Shown: one piece after another, positions 53,400-62,338 of the stretch
How positions within the stretch are numbered: position 1 is the first letter of the stretch
Layout of the letters: each line of letters starts with the position of its first letter
NCBI RefSeq assembly: GCF_963677125.1
Contig: NZ_OY781882.1
Span: forward strand, 3,790,501 to 3,854,500
Direction: 5' to 3'
DNA length: 64,000 nucleotides
Source of the DNA: an uncultured Desulfobacter sp.
Lineage (GTDB): Bacteria > Desulfobacterota > Desulfobacteria > Desulfobacterales > Desulfobacteraceae
Program-made: the position numbers and the translations under genes
The notes under the pieces: model-generated
What the model saw: only the letters and a program-made list of their open reading frames with translations
The model's database searches: none
Told to the model about the DNA's origin: nothing

Positions 53400-55607
53400 T
53401 TAATTAATAAGCAGGGAGCCGACCTGGTAGGTCAATACAGACAGCGCAAAGGCCAGGGCGGTGTTGAATCCCACTGAAAAAGCCGACCATTTCCATGATC
53501 CGGTTTCCCGGGCAATACAAACAACAGTGACAAAACAGGGGGCGTAAAAAACCGTAAAAATCATCAGGGCAAAAGCGGTTACAGGCCCCCAACCCGGCGT
53601 CTTGGCAAGCCTTTGTCCCAGAGAGTCTGTGCTGCCGTGTTCCACATCCCCAAGGGAGTAAGCTGTTCCCAGTGTGGAGACCACCACTTCCTTGGCCGCA
53701 AACCCACCCAGCAGGGCAATATTGGTCCGCCAGTCAAATCCGGCCAGATAAGAAATATTTTCAAGGGATTTGCCGATTCTGCCGGCAATAGAATTTTCAA
53801 GCCGGGTCAGAGCGGCCTGGCCGTCGATACCGGCCAAAGCATCCCGGACTTCCCGAGCCTCAGGGGAAAGTTCGGTACCTTCATCTGCAGTTTCAAATTC
53901 TTTTAAAACGTCTGCCGGAACTGAATCGGTAATTGCTGTACGCTGGGATTCAAATTTTGCCGAGGTTTTTTCATCCAGCCCGGGAAAGGTCATCATGGCC
54001 CAGAGCAGAATGGAGATCCCCAGGATTACGGTCCCGGCTTTTTTCATATATTGCCAGGTCCTTTCCCATGTGTGAATCCAAAGCCCCTTGAGCGTAGGAA
54101 AACGATAGGGAGGCAATTCCATGACAAAGGGCGTGGATTCGCCCCGGATCACTGTACTTCTCAACAATTTTGCCACCAGAAGGGCTCCGATCCAGGAAAT
54201 CAGGGTCAAAATGACCATGATCGAGGCCTGCTTATTTGGAAAAAAGGCCGCCACCAGCAGGGCATACACCGGCAGTTTGGCACCACAGTTCATGAACGGC
54301 ACCGTTAAAAGGGTCGCCAGCCGTTCACGGGGAGATTTCAGGGTCCGGGCCGCCATAACGCCGGGCACGGCACATCCACCGGCAATACCCCCGGAAACAA
54401 TAAAGGCCATGACCGAACTGCCGTGAAGCCCGAATATCCGGAAAACCCGGTCCAGCATAAAGGCCATCCGGGCCAGATATCCAGAATCCTCAATAAATGA
54501 GATGCCCAGAAACATGAACATAATCAGCGGCACAAACCCCATGACACCGCCCACACCGTCAATGATTCCCGAGACGATCATGGATTTGAGAAGGCCATCA
54601 GGCAGAACAGCATCCATCATACCACTGATCCAGCCAAAAAGGCCTTCAATCCACGCCACGGGCAACGCACTGTAGGTAAAGGTAAACTGATACAAGGCGG
54701 CAAGCACACCGACCATAATCAAAGGTCCGAGAAAACGGTTTGTCAGCACCTTATCGATCTGGTCCGAACGCTGAAGCCGGTTGCGGTCATAGGCAAACCG
54801 GATCACATTCTGTTTGAGTACGGAGTTGATAAACCCGTACCGCTGATCGGCAATCATGCCTTCGGGATGGGTGTCAAGGGTGGCGGACATATGACGCTGG
54901 AGTTTATTCCCAATCTCTATGAGTTTATCGTGTGTCTCTTTGTCCCGGGTAGAGCCAAGCTCAAGAATCTGAGTATCGTTCTCAAAATATTTAAGGCCCA
55001 CCCAGCGAGAGGGATAGATATCGGTTAAAAACTGTTTTTCCTCGATGATCTTTTCAATTTCATCCAGGGCTTTGTCAATGTCCTGGCCGTAGGAGATCAT
55101 TAAAGGCGAGGCAGATTTATCAATCCCCTTGGCAACCTGCGCCAGCAGCTCTTCTTTACCTTTGCCTGTTCTGGCCACCATGGGCACCACAGGAACGCCC
55201 AAAAGATCTGACAGCTTGTCAAGATCGATCTCTATGCCTCTTTTTTTAGCCACATCCATCATGTTCAAGGCCAGGCAGACCGGAATCCCCATCTCCATAA
55301 ACTGCACGGACAGATAAAGGTTACGTTCCAGGTTTGCGGCATCCACAATATTAACAACCATGGCCGGTCTTTCATTAACCAGGTAATCCCTTGCCACCAC
55401 CTCTTCCAATGAATAGGCGGTCAGAGAATAGGTGCCGGGAAGGTCTATAATTTCAAAGGTGCCGGCCTCGGAAACGCAGGTGCCCTGTTTTTTTTCAACC
55501 GTGACCCCAGGATAGTTTCCCACCTGCTGGCGGGCGCCAGTCAATTCGTTGAAAAGGGTTGTTTTTCCGGCATTTGGATTCCCTGCAAGGGCAATGGCGA
55601 TACTCAT
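53400..55607 (-). CDS. feoB: Ferrous iron transport GTPase FeoB
   Basis: The 735-residue protein has a G domain at 1-165 (GNPNAGKTTLF, DLPGTYSL, NMMD), a helical spacer, and a membrane part with paired Gate motifs (GVMGFVPLIMFMFLGISFIEDSGYLARMAF and PFMNCGAKLPVYALL), ending in FYAPCFVTV. It takes up Fe2+ across the inner membrane. It is preceded by feoA with a 1-bp gap. A ~75-residue charged insert (TSAKFESQRTAITDSV...) lies between membrane helices late in the protein. Confidence 0.96.
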   Translation of the reverse strand: MSIAIALAGNPNAGKTTLFNELTGARQQVGNYPGVTVEKKQGTCVSEAGTFEIIDLPGTYSLTAYSLEEVVARDYLVNERPAMVVNIVDAANLERNLYLSVQFMEMGIPVCLALNMMDVAKKRGIEIDLDKLSDLLGVPVVPMVARTGKGKEELLAQVAKGIDKSASPLMISYGQDIDKALDEIEKIIEEKQFLTDIYPSRWVGLKYFENDTQILELGSTRDKETHDKLIEIGNKLQRHMSATLDTHPEGMIADQRYGFINSVLKQNVIRFAYDRNRLQRSDQIDKVLTNRFLGPLIMVGVLAALYQFTFTYSALPVAWIEGLFGWISGMMDAVLPDGLLKSMIVSGIIDGVGGVMGFVPLIMFMFLGISFIEDSGYLARMAFMLDRVFRIFGLHGSSVMAFIVSGGIAGGCAVPGVMAARTLKSPRERLATLLTVPFMNCGAKLPVYALLVAAFFPNKQASIMVILTLISWIGALLVAKLLRSTVIRGESTPFVMELPPYRFPTLKGLWIHTWERTWQYMKKAGTVILGISILLWAMMTFPGLDEKTSAKFESQRTAITDSVPADVLKEFETADEGTELSPEAREVRDALAGIDGQAALTRLENSIAGRIGKSLENISYLAGFDWRTNIALLGGFAAKEVVVSTLGTAYSLGDVEHGSTDSLGQRLAKTPGWGPVTAFALMIFTVFYAPCFVTVVCIARETGSWKWSAFSVGFNTALAFALSVLTYQVGSLLIN

Positions 55608-55608
55608 T

Positions 55609-55842
55609 TTACTCTACCTCCACCTGAATATAATCGGCTTCGTTGTTCCTTAAGGTCAACGTGAAGCCCATAATCCGCAATGCCACCGGGTCATAAAGCG
55701 GGGCCCGACCCTGAATGGTGATCTCCTTTCCCGGGACAATACCCATGTCCCTTATACGGCGACCCATTTCGCCCTGCGCTTTTACCGACGTTATAACCCC
55801 GGTCTGGTTCCTTTTCATTTGTCTCAGGTTGATGACGGTCAT
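55609..55842 (-). CDS. feoA: FeoA-domain ferrous iron transport protein
   Basis: The 77-residue protein is an SH3-like FeoA: INLRQMKRNQTGVITSVKAQGEMGRRIRDMGIVPGKEITIQGRAPLYDP, then RIMGFTLTLRNNEADYIQVE. It assists FeoB in Fe2+ uptake. It is first in the feo operon and has an AAAGGAG ribosome site. Confidence 0.94.
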   Translation of the reverse strand: MTVINLRQMKRNQTGVITSVKAQGEMGRRIRDMGIVPGKEITIQGRAPLYDPVALRIMGFTLTLRNNEADYIQVEVE

Positions 55843-55864
55843 TAAAAAAAACTCCTTTTATAAT

Positions 55865-55882
55865 TCACAATCTAACTTGTGA
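55865..55882. promoter_or_regulatory. Inverted repeat upstream of feoA, candidate operator
   Basis: TCACAA-N6-TTGTGA lies 23-40 bp before the feoA start. An iron or oxygen-responsive repressor could bind here; the DtxR-like protein at 40.2 kb is one candidate. It is not a clear Fur or FNR box. Confidence 0.45.
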
Positions 55883-56001
55883 TGCTTTTTAGTTTTACTG
55901 CGAATAAGTTTTATACAGATAACTTTTATGTCGGTCAATAAAGAAGTAACCATTATTAAACAATAAGGAAGGGAGAAAATAAAAACCGAGTGCAAAGTTG
56001 A

Positions 56002-56033
56002 ACGGCACAATCTTTGTAGGCAAGGATTGTGCC
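56002..56033 (-). terminator. Terminator of the acyl-CoA synthetase-like gene
   Basis: CGGCACAATC/GATTGTGCCG is a 10-bp perfect stem with a 12-nt loop, about 20 nt after the leftward stop. A GTTTTTATTTT stretch follows further downstream on that strand. Confidence 0.6.
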
Positions 56034-56053
56034 GGGTTTGCAGTGTATAATGT

Positions 56054-57571
56054 TTATTGCCCGTGGCTATATGTTTCTTTGATTGCAAAACGGTCGATAT
56101 CTCCTGCCGCAGTCAGGGGCAACTGATCAACAAATACAATGGATTTTGGCCTCTTAAAACCGGCAATCAAGGTGCCGGTATAGGCAATCAACTCTTTTTC
56201 TTCAACGGTGCAGCCGGGGTTCAGGGTACATACAGCCTTGATGGCTTCTCCAAATTCCCTATCCGGCACGCCGAAGACACATGCCTTGTCCACAGCCCCA
56301 TGACTGGCAAGGGCATTTTCCACTTCTGCGGGAAATACATTCTCTCCGCCGGGTTTAATCAATTCCTTTTCCGGTTTTCGTCCCTTGAAATAAAGGTATC
56401 CGTTCTCATCCAGCTGCCCCATGTCACCGGTATGGTGCCAACCGTTTCTAAATGTAAAGGCATTGAGGTCGTCGGCATTCCAGTATCCATTAAATACCAG
56501 GGGGCCTTTGACAAGAATCTCGCCGGTATTGCCTGGCGCCAGGGCATGATCCAGATCATCGGCAACGATCATCCTGACCAGGGGCGATACCCGGCCCGCA
56601 GATCCGGGCGCCTCAAAAATGGGTGAAAAGGTAATCAGGCCCGAAGTTTCAGTCTGTCCGTACATGATCCAGAATTTTGATCCTGTAACTGCTTCCCATT
56701 GTTTGGCGGTTTCCGGATTCTCAAGGCCTGCGACAATTTCAAGGCTGGGCAAATCCGGCGGCGTATCCTGGGACTGGATACTTTCCAGTATACGGCCCAG
56801 AATCGGAGGGAAGGAGCCGAAAATCGACACATTGTGTTCCCGAATTAAGTCAATACTGTCTTGGGGGGAAAATTGCTCCATAATCACATTTTTTCCGCCG
56901 GCCATGAGCGTGCCAAGCCCGATATTCACCCCCATGATGTGAAACAAGGGTAAAATATTTAAATAGGTTTTGGTGTTGTCCAGTCCATAGGCATGCATCA
57001 ACTGAAGGTTGGCCAGAATAAGACTTGACTGACTGAGCACCGCCCCCCTGGGTTTACCCTGAACTGCTGCGGTGTGTATAATAATGTAGGCCAGGTCCGG
57101 ATCGGAATCGGCGGCCAGTTCAATGGCACCCTGGGGATCGGGCGCATAAAGAGAGGAAAAATCCGCCGCCAGGTTGAAGCTATGGTCAATACCGGTTCGC
57201 GCCTGAATCAGCGGCCCGATCTTATCTTTCATTTCATTATCATAAATAACCACCTGTGGCGTGGTGTCATCAAGTGCATGGGCCAGCTCGTCTTCGCCCA
57301 GTCGACGGTTAATGAGTACAAGGCACAGGTTTAAGGCGGAAGCCGATGCAAACAGATGGAAAAATGCCGGGCAATTTTTCGCGACCACGGCCACCCGGGT
57401 GCCGGCAGCCAGATTAAGTTCTGCCATGCCGCAGGTCAATCGGCAGGCATCGTCAAACAGTTCTGAATGACTGCGGGTTTCACCATTATAAAACAGGGCG
57501 CATCCCAGACCGTTCATCAGAGCGTTTCTGTGGAAAAAATCAAATACTGTCAGTTGATGAGTTTTGTTCAT
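56054..57571 (-). CDS. AMP-binding acyl-CoA synthetase-like protein with altered catalytic lysine
   Basis: From the ATG at 57571 the product has 505 residues with ANL-superfamily order: IIHTAAVQGKPRGAVLSQ (A3 loop, degenerate from TSGTTGxPKG but similar to a known TAAV subgroup), IMYGQTETSG (A5), GWHHTGDMGQLDENGYLYFKGR (A7/A8), KPGGENVFPAEVENAL. The A10 motif reads PLTAAGDIDRFAI, with Asp in place of the usual catalytic Lys (GKxxR). Adenylation may be weak, or the protein may act only in thioesterification or use another residue. Upstream TTG/ATG options up to 57604 are less likely. Confidence 0.82.
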   Translation of the reverse strand: MNKTHQLTVFDFFHRNALMNGLGCALFYNGETRSHSELFDDACRLTCGMAELNLAAGTRVAVVAKNCPAFFHLFASASALNLCLVLINRRLGEDELAHALDDTTPQVVIYDNEMKDKIGPLIQARTGIDHSFNLAADFSSLYAPDPQGAIELAADSDPDLAYIIIHTAAVQGKPRGAVLSQSSLILANLQLMHAYGLDNTKTYLNILPLFHIMGVNIGLGTLMAGGKNVIMEQFSPQDSIDLIREHNVSIFGSFPPILGRILESIQSQDTPPDLPSLEIVAGLENPETAKQWEAVTGSKFWIMYGQTETSGLITFSPIFEAPGSAGRVSPLVRMIVADDLDHALAPGNTGEILVKGPLVFNGYWNADDLNAFTFRNGWHHTGDMGQLDENGYLYFKGRKPEKELIKPGGENVFPAEVENALASHGAVDKACVFGVPDREFGEAIKAVCTLNPGCTVEEKELIAYTGTLIAGFKRPKSIVFVDQLPLTAAGDIDRFAIKETYSHGQ

Positions 57572-57750
57572 GCCGCATATCCTTATTCTTACAAACAGAA
57601 TCACAGAAGCAAAAAAACCATTTACAAATTCCCGAACCAGCCGGGATATAAATTTTTATCCCCTTTAACTGTCATGAACGTCAATGCATTGTCAAAAAGA
57701 TTATTGCAGGAACATGGAAAAGTTAAGGAAAATATAGGTCAAGATAAGCG

Positions 57751-57779
57751 TTGACATGTGTTTTATCGGGCGATAAATT
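57751..57779 (+). promoter_or_regulatory. Sigma-70 type promoter of hutU
   Basis: TTGACA (57751-57756) and TAAATT (57774-57779) are separated by 17 bp, a good housekeeping promoter. Transcription would start near 57786, about 64 nt before the start codon. This also rules out a start at the TTG of the -35 box. Confidence 0.75.
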
Positions 57780-57805
57780 TGTACTTACAAGCCAATCAAA
57801 TCCAT

Positions 57806-57827
57806 CGGCAGGCGCCATTTCCTGCCG
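57806..57827 (+). promoter_or_regulatory. Leader hairpin of hutU
   Basis: CGGCAGG/CCTGCCG with an 8-nt loop lies in the predicted leader, 22 nt before the start codon. No T-run follows. It could stabilise the message or mask the ribosome site. Confidence 0.4.
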
Positions 57828-57849
57828 GACAGCACGAAGGAGAAAAGCC

Positions 57850-59868
57850 ATGAGCAATCCGTCTGCCCCGGCCATGACCATCTGCTTACCCGATACCCTG
57901 CCTGCTGAAAAACAATGTCGCCCGCATGTCCGCAGGGCGCCTGACAGAGGATTTCGTCTGACCCGGTCTCAAACCGCTGTAGCCCTGAAAAACGCCCTTC
58001 GCTATATCCCTGAAACGCTTCATAACACACTGATTCCTGAATTTTTACAAGAACTTCGAACCCGGGGGCGAATTTATGGCTACCGCTTTCGTCCCCAGGG
58101 GCATATCAAGGCAAAACCCATTCATAAATACAAAGGAAAATGTGTGGCAGGCAAAGCCGTCCAGGTGATGATCGACAACAACCTTGATTTTGATGTGGCC
58201 CTGTATCCCTATGAACTTGTCACCTACGGGGAGACAGGCTCCGTGTGCCAAAACTGGATGCAGTATCAGCTGATCAAACGTTACCTGGAAGCGCTGACTG
58301 ACCGCCAGACCCTGGTGATGCAGTCCGGACATCCTCTGGGACTCTTTGCCTCGGCACCGGATAACCCCAGAGTGATCATCACCAACGGGCTTATGGTGGG
58401 GCTGTATGACAACCCGGAGGACTGGGAGATTGCTGCGCAGATGGGAGTATCTTCATACGGCCAGATGACGGCCGGTGGTTGGATGTACATCGGTCCCCAG
58501 GGGATTGTTCACGGCACCTACAACACACTTCTCAATGCAGGACGGCAGATGTGCGGGGTTCCCGCAGACGGGAATCTGGCAGGCCTGCTCTTTGTTTCAT
58601 CCGGCCTGGGCGGCATGAGCGGGGCACAGCCCAAGGCGGCAAAAATAGCTGGGGCGACCTGTATCATCGCAGAGGTGGATGAGTCCAGGGTCAAAACCCG
58701 GCATGAGCAGGGCTGGGTAGATGTGGTTTCCGATAACCTGGAAACTGTTTACCAAACAACCCAGGACGCGATAAAAGCAAAAGAGAACACCTCCATTGCC
58801 TACCACGGCAACATCGTGGATCTGCTTGATTTTTTGATCAAAAAAAATTTGAACGTGGATCTGTTGTCCGACCAGACCTCATGCCATGTGGTGTATGACG
58901 GCGGATACTGCCCGGTCAGCCTGACCTTCGAGGAACGCACCGAACTTCTGGCCAAAGACAGGCCCCGGTTCAAACGCCTGGTGGATGCCGGCCTCAAGCA
59001 ACATTATGAACTGATCCGGAAACTTGCGGCCAAAGGCACCTATTTCTTTGACTATGGCAATGCCTTTTTGAAAGCGGTGTTTGATGCCGGTGTCACCGAA
59101 GTGTCCAAAAACGGTGTGGATGCCAAGGACGGATTTGTCTACCCGTCGTATTTTGAAGATATCATGGGGCCGATTTTTGATTACGGTTACGGCCCTTTTC
59201 GCTGGGTATGCCTTTCCGGTAACCCCGAAGACCTGGATAAAACAGATGCGGCAGCCATGTCCTGCATTGATCCGAACCGCCGCTCCTATGACCGGGACAA
59301 TTATGTGTGGATCAAGGATGCCAAACAAAACAAACTTGTGGTGGGCTCCCAGGCCCGGATTCTATATCAGGATGCGGCAGGCCGGGTCTCCATTGCCCTG
59401 AAATTCAATAAAATGGTCCGAACAGGAGAAGTCTCCGCTCCCATCATGCTGGGCCGGGATCATCATGACCCCGGCGGCACGGATTCTCCGTTCAGGGAAA
59501 CCGCAAACATTTATGACGGTTCCAATGTATGCGCCGACATGGCCACCCACTGCTTTGCAGGCAATGCAGCTCGAGGCATGAGCATGGTAGCCCTGCACAA
59601 CGGCGGGGGCACCGGTATCGGTAAGGCCGTCAACGGCGGGTTCGGCCTGGTGCTCGATGGCAGCGAACAGGTGGATTCAATCATCAAATCCGCCATGCTC
59701 TGGGACGTCATGGGCGGGGTAGCCCGAAGAAACTGGGCCGGCAACCCCAATGCCAGACAGGTGGCGGTTGACTATAATGCCCAAAACCCCAATGGCGACC
59801 AGATTACCATCCCCCATTTGACGGATGAGGCTAAAGTGATGGATGCCGTAAATAAACTGTTTGACTGA
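57850..59868 (+). CDS. hutU: Urocanate hydratase
   Basis: From the ATG with AAGGAG 7 nt upstream the protein has 672 residues, the size of the longer urocanase class. NAD-binding and catalytic regions are present: SSGLGGMSGAQPKAA, QTSCHVVYDGGYCPV, the Cys in GPFRWVCLSGNPEDL, and GRDHHDPGGTDSPFRE. It converts urocanate to imidazolonepropionate in histidine degradation. No hutH, hutI or hutG lies nearby. Both ends of this gene have relic copies in the window (10.1 and 62.2 kb). Confidence 0.95.
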   Translation: MSNPSAPAMTICLPDTLPAEKQCRPHVRRAPDRGFRLTRSQTAVALKNALRYIPETLHNTLIPEFLQELRTRGRIYGYRFRPQGHIKAKPIHKYKGKCVAGKAVQVMIDNNLDFDVALYPYELVTYGETGSVCQNWMQYQLIKRYLEALTDRQTLVMQSGHPLGLFASAPDNPRVIITNGLMVGLYDNPEDWEIAAQMGVSSYGQMTAGGWMYIGPQGIVHGTYNTLLNAGRQMCGVPADGNLAGLLFVSSGLGGMSGAQPKAAKIAGATCIIAEVDESRVKTRHEQGWVDVVSDNLETVYQTTQDAIKAKENTSIAYHGNIVDLLDFLIKKNLNVDLLSDQTSCHVVYDGGYCPVSLTFEERTELLAKDRPRFKRLVDAGLKQHYELIRKLAAKGTYFFDYGNAFLKAVFDAGVTEVSKNGVDAKDGFVYPSYFEDIMGPIFDYGYGPFRWVCLSGNPEDLDKTDAAAMSCIDPNRRSYDRDNYVWIKDAKQNKLVVGSQARILYQDAAGRVSIALKFNKMVRTGEVSAPIMLGRDHHDPGGTDSPFRETANIYDGSNVCADMATHCFAGNAARGMSMVALHNGGGTGIGKAVNGGFGLVLDGSEQVDSIIKSAMLWDVMGGVARRNWAGNPNARQVAVDYNAQNPNGDQITIPHLTDEAKVMDAVNKLFD

Positions 59869-59897
59869 CTTGAAACGTCCAACCGATGGCGACGCCA

Positions 59898-60659
59898 TCA
59901 ATATTCAATCAGCCCCATTGAAAAGGCCTTGGCAATCGCTTGTCCGGCTTTTACCGCATCCAGTTTTTTCAAAACATTCGCCATGTGGAATTCAACGGTT
60001 CTGCTGCTGATATTCAAAATCACTGAAATTTCCCATGCACTTTTGCCGGCAGCCGTCCAGGTTAGAATTTCATGCTCACGATTCGTAAGTCCGACCTGCT
60101 TCTTATTTTGTCCAAATATGATTCTTTTTATGCTTTCTCCAAGATGAGGAAGGAGATAATTTAAAATTTTATTTGATCGTTCGCTCTTTCTTATTTCACC
60201 GCCGCCAAGGGAAATAAAAGAAAATTCTGTTGAACGCCTTCCCAAGAGGCAATAAAGCCAGCCATTGCTCAACCCAAAGGAAGCGGCCTCCGCAAGTATT
60301 TTCCGGCTGGTTTCATTCCTGTTGTCGCTCAGACCATCAATCCATGCATGATCCGACCACAAAACCGGTTCTTTTTTTTTCATCGCAGCCAGGACCATGT
60401 TGTCTGAAAGAAAATATTCTTTTTGAGCGTACCTTGTTTCCCATTCTTCCGGAAAACGCGTTATCATTTCAAACGCACCCATCTTTCTCAGTTCAAATTC
60501 CCTGCTGTCTCCAAATCCGCACCGGGCAAATGAAAAGGCTACAAGAGCCTTCATTCTACTCAGCAAATCTTTAAAGTCGGTTCGATCATCACAATAGAGA
60601 GCCTCATGGATGATGTCCATCATCAATTTTAAATCTGATTTTGACAATTCAGTGTTCAT
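59898..60659 (-). CDS. LuxR-family receptor-regulator with AHL-type ligand domain (solo)
   Basis: Residues ~15-165 form an autoinducer-binding domain. TraR-type invariant positions are kept in exact spacing: Trp73, Tyr77, Asp86, Trp101 and Gly129; only the Pro after Asp is Asn87. Residues ~188-250 are the LuxR helix-turn-helix (LTNREHEILTWTAAGKSAWEISVILNISSRTVEFHM-type). It probably binds an acyl-homoserine lactone or related signal and controls genes. No luxI-type synthase is in the window. It is convergent with hutU and divergent from a secreted repeat protein, a possible target. Confidence 0.88.
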   Translation of the reverse strand: MNTELSKSDLKLMMDIIHEALYCDDRTDFKDLLSRMKALVAFSFARCGFGDSREFELRKMGAFEMITRFPEEWETRYAQKEYFLSDNMVLAAMKKKEPVLWSDHAWIDGLSDNRNETSRKILAEAASFGLSNGWLYCLLGRRSTEFSFISLGGGEIRKSERSNKILNYLLPHLGESIKRIIFGQNKKQVGLTNREHEILTWTAAGKSAWEISVILNISSRTVEFHMANVLKKLDAVKAGQAIAKAFSMGLIEY

Positions 60660-61017
60660 TTATAATGTTTGCTCCCAGGGCTTAAAAATGGAGCAGCCAG
60701 GCCATATGGCTCCAAAGCAAATATTCTTGTCAGCATAAATTTTATATACAGATTGGCACTTGTATTATTTGTGAAACTAATAACACACCTAATCTTCCGC
60801 ATCCACCCCACACGTCTTACCCGACGGATTTTTTATTTAAAATTGATCTTCATGATTGATCTGTTTTTACCCTAGTACACTTACCAGGTTTTAAACAAAC
60901 ACTTTACTCCAGGGATCAAACGGTACCAGAATTGCTAAATTACACCGGCTTGTGAGGTGGTTATGAAAAATCAGAAGGGCCGTTAACTATTTAATTTCAC
61001 ACCAAAAGGAGGAATGA
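60660..61017. other. Divergent control region with a palindrome near the LuxR gene
   Basis: GCCATATGGC (60701-60710) is a perfect palindrome inside a wider GGAGC-N14-GCTCC dyad (60690-60713), 31-54 bp before the LuxR gene start. It could be its operator but does not match the classical lux box. TGGCAC (about 60754) lacks a partner -12 element. An AAAGGAGG ribosome site precedes the secreted-protein gene. Confidence 0.45.
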
Positions 61018-62304
61018 ATGAGGTGTTTTAAACGAGTGCCCGGTAAAATCAGCGGACTGCTCTTTTCAGCCCTGATTTTTTTACTGTTTACCCAAACACA
61101 TCAGGTGCTGGCCGATATTGAGGTCAGCAGATATATTACCACGGATACCGTCTGGGAAGATACGGCTCAACCCTATGTGGTAACAAGTTCTCTTTATATC
61201 CAAAACGGTGCCACTTTGACCATTGCGCCAGGTGTTGAAGTGAAGCTGGATCCACATAAACAAATCTATATTGGCAACGGTTCAACCGGCACACTGATAG
61301 CCCAGGGGACGCAAGACAATCCCATCACATTTACCAGCAGCAGTAACGAGCCATGGTATTATTTATATTTCAACGCATATACCGGCAAAGGCAGCATTCT
61401 CCGCCACTGTGTCATTGAAAACGGAGGCGCTTCAAGAAATGGTATGGTCTTTCTAAACACCAGCAGTACCAACAATCTGACCATCGAACACTGCACATTC
61501 AGAAACAGTGCGAGTTATCCCTTATATATAGGCTCACCGGAATCCCTTTCAGCCATCGACGAGACAAGCACATATACTGACAACAACGACAATCGCATCT
61601 ACATCGGCCTGACTAGTTTCACCAACAACGGCACCATGGTCAATGCCGGAACGCCTTACCTTTTCTCCGGCTCTCTCTATATCCAGAACAATGCCACCTT
61701 AACTATTGCGCCCGGTGTTGAAATGAACCTGGGCCCATATAGACAAATTTATATTGGCAACGATTCAACCGGCACACTGGTGGCACAAGGGACAAAGGAA
61801 AGTCCCATCACTTTTACCGGCAGCAGTGATGAACCATGGTATTATTTATATTTCAACGCATATACGGGTGAAGGCAGCGTCCTCAGCTACTGCGTTATTG
61901 AAAATGGAGGCGCTTCAGGACAGGGCATGGTATATCTCAACACCAACAGTACCAACAATCTGACCATCGAACACTGCACATTTAAAAACAGTGCGAGCTA
62001 TCCCATATATATCGGTTCGCCGGAATCCCTCTCAGCCATCGACAACACAAGCACCTATACTGACAACAAAGACAACCGAATCTATATTGGCTTAACTAGT
62101 TTCATCAGTGACGGCACCATTGACAACACGACATCAAGTCCGACCATCTCATACGCATACAGCCAAAATTCAGAAGAACAAAACAACGGGCTGGGTAGCC
62201 CGAAAAAATCGGACCCACAATCCCAATACCAGGGATATGGTGATCGTTTACAACACCCCAAGCCCCAATGGAGCCCAGATCACCATCCCCCACTTGGTGG
62301 ATGA
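61018..62304 (+). CDS. Secreted protein with two 161-residue beta-repeat units and a chimeric tail
   Basis: A signal peptide (residues 1-37, HQVLAD) precedes two near-identical tandem units with a 483-bp period. Each has SLYIQNxATLTIAPGVE, GTLxAQGTxxxPITF, EPWYYLYFNAYTG, TNNLTIEHCTFxNSASYP and IYIGLTSF. The pattern is a right-handed parallel beta-helix, likely surface-exposed or released. The last ~45 residues, rich in Gln/Pro/Ser, are an out-of-frame reading of a urocanase 3' remnant, so the original C terminus is lost. A LuxR-type receptor is divergent. Confidence 0.8.
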   Translation: MRCFKRVPGKISGLLFSALIFLLFTQTHQVLADIEVSRYITTDTVWEDTAQPYVVTSSLYIQNGATLTIAPGVEVKLDPHKQIYIGNGSTGTLIAQGTQDNPITFTSSSNEPWYYLYFNAYTGKGSILRHCVIENGGASRNGMVFLNTSSTNNLTIEHCTFRNSASYPLYIGSPESLSAIDETSTYTDNNDNRIYIGLTSFTNNGTMVNAGTPYLFSGSLYIQNNATLTIAPGVEMNLGPYRQIYIGNDSTGTLVAQGTKESPITFTGSSDEPWYYLYFNAYTGEGSVLSYCVIENGGASGQGMVYLNTNSTNNLTIEHCTFKNSASYPIYIGSPESLSAIDNTSTYTDNKDNRIYIGLTSFISDGTIDNTTSSPTISYAYSQNSEEQNNGLGSPKKSDPQSQYQGYGDRLQHPKPQWSPDHHPPLGG

Positions 62305-62338
62305 GGCCAAAGTTAAGGCCGACGTAAGTAAACTATTT
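62186..62338 (+). pseudogene. Urocanase 3' remnant
   Basis: In the frame offset from the secreted protein, the DNA encodes GWVARKNRTHNPNTRDMV, NTPSPNGAQITIPHLVDEAK and VSKLF, aligning end to end with the last 50 residues of the intact hutU 2.3 kb upstream (GGVARRNWAGNPNARQ, NPNGDQITIPHLTDEAK, VNKLFD). It lacks a start, and its stop is replaced by a 145-bp repeat element. Confidence 0.85.

Noticed and set aside
57751..57849. Longer start (TTG) for urocanase giving 705 residues
   Set aside because: The TTG is part of a TTGACA-17-TAAATT promoter, and the ATG at 57850 has an AAGGAG ribosome site; the short relic at 10.1 kb starts at the same MSN.
60690..60760. Classical lux box or sigma-54 promoter before the beta-repeat gene
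   Set aside because: The palindrome does not match the lux box, and TGGCAC has no TTGC at the right spacing.
61183..62112. Tandem repeats as a mobile element
   Set aside because: The 483-bp repeats are in frame and encode the repeat units of one protein.
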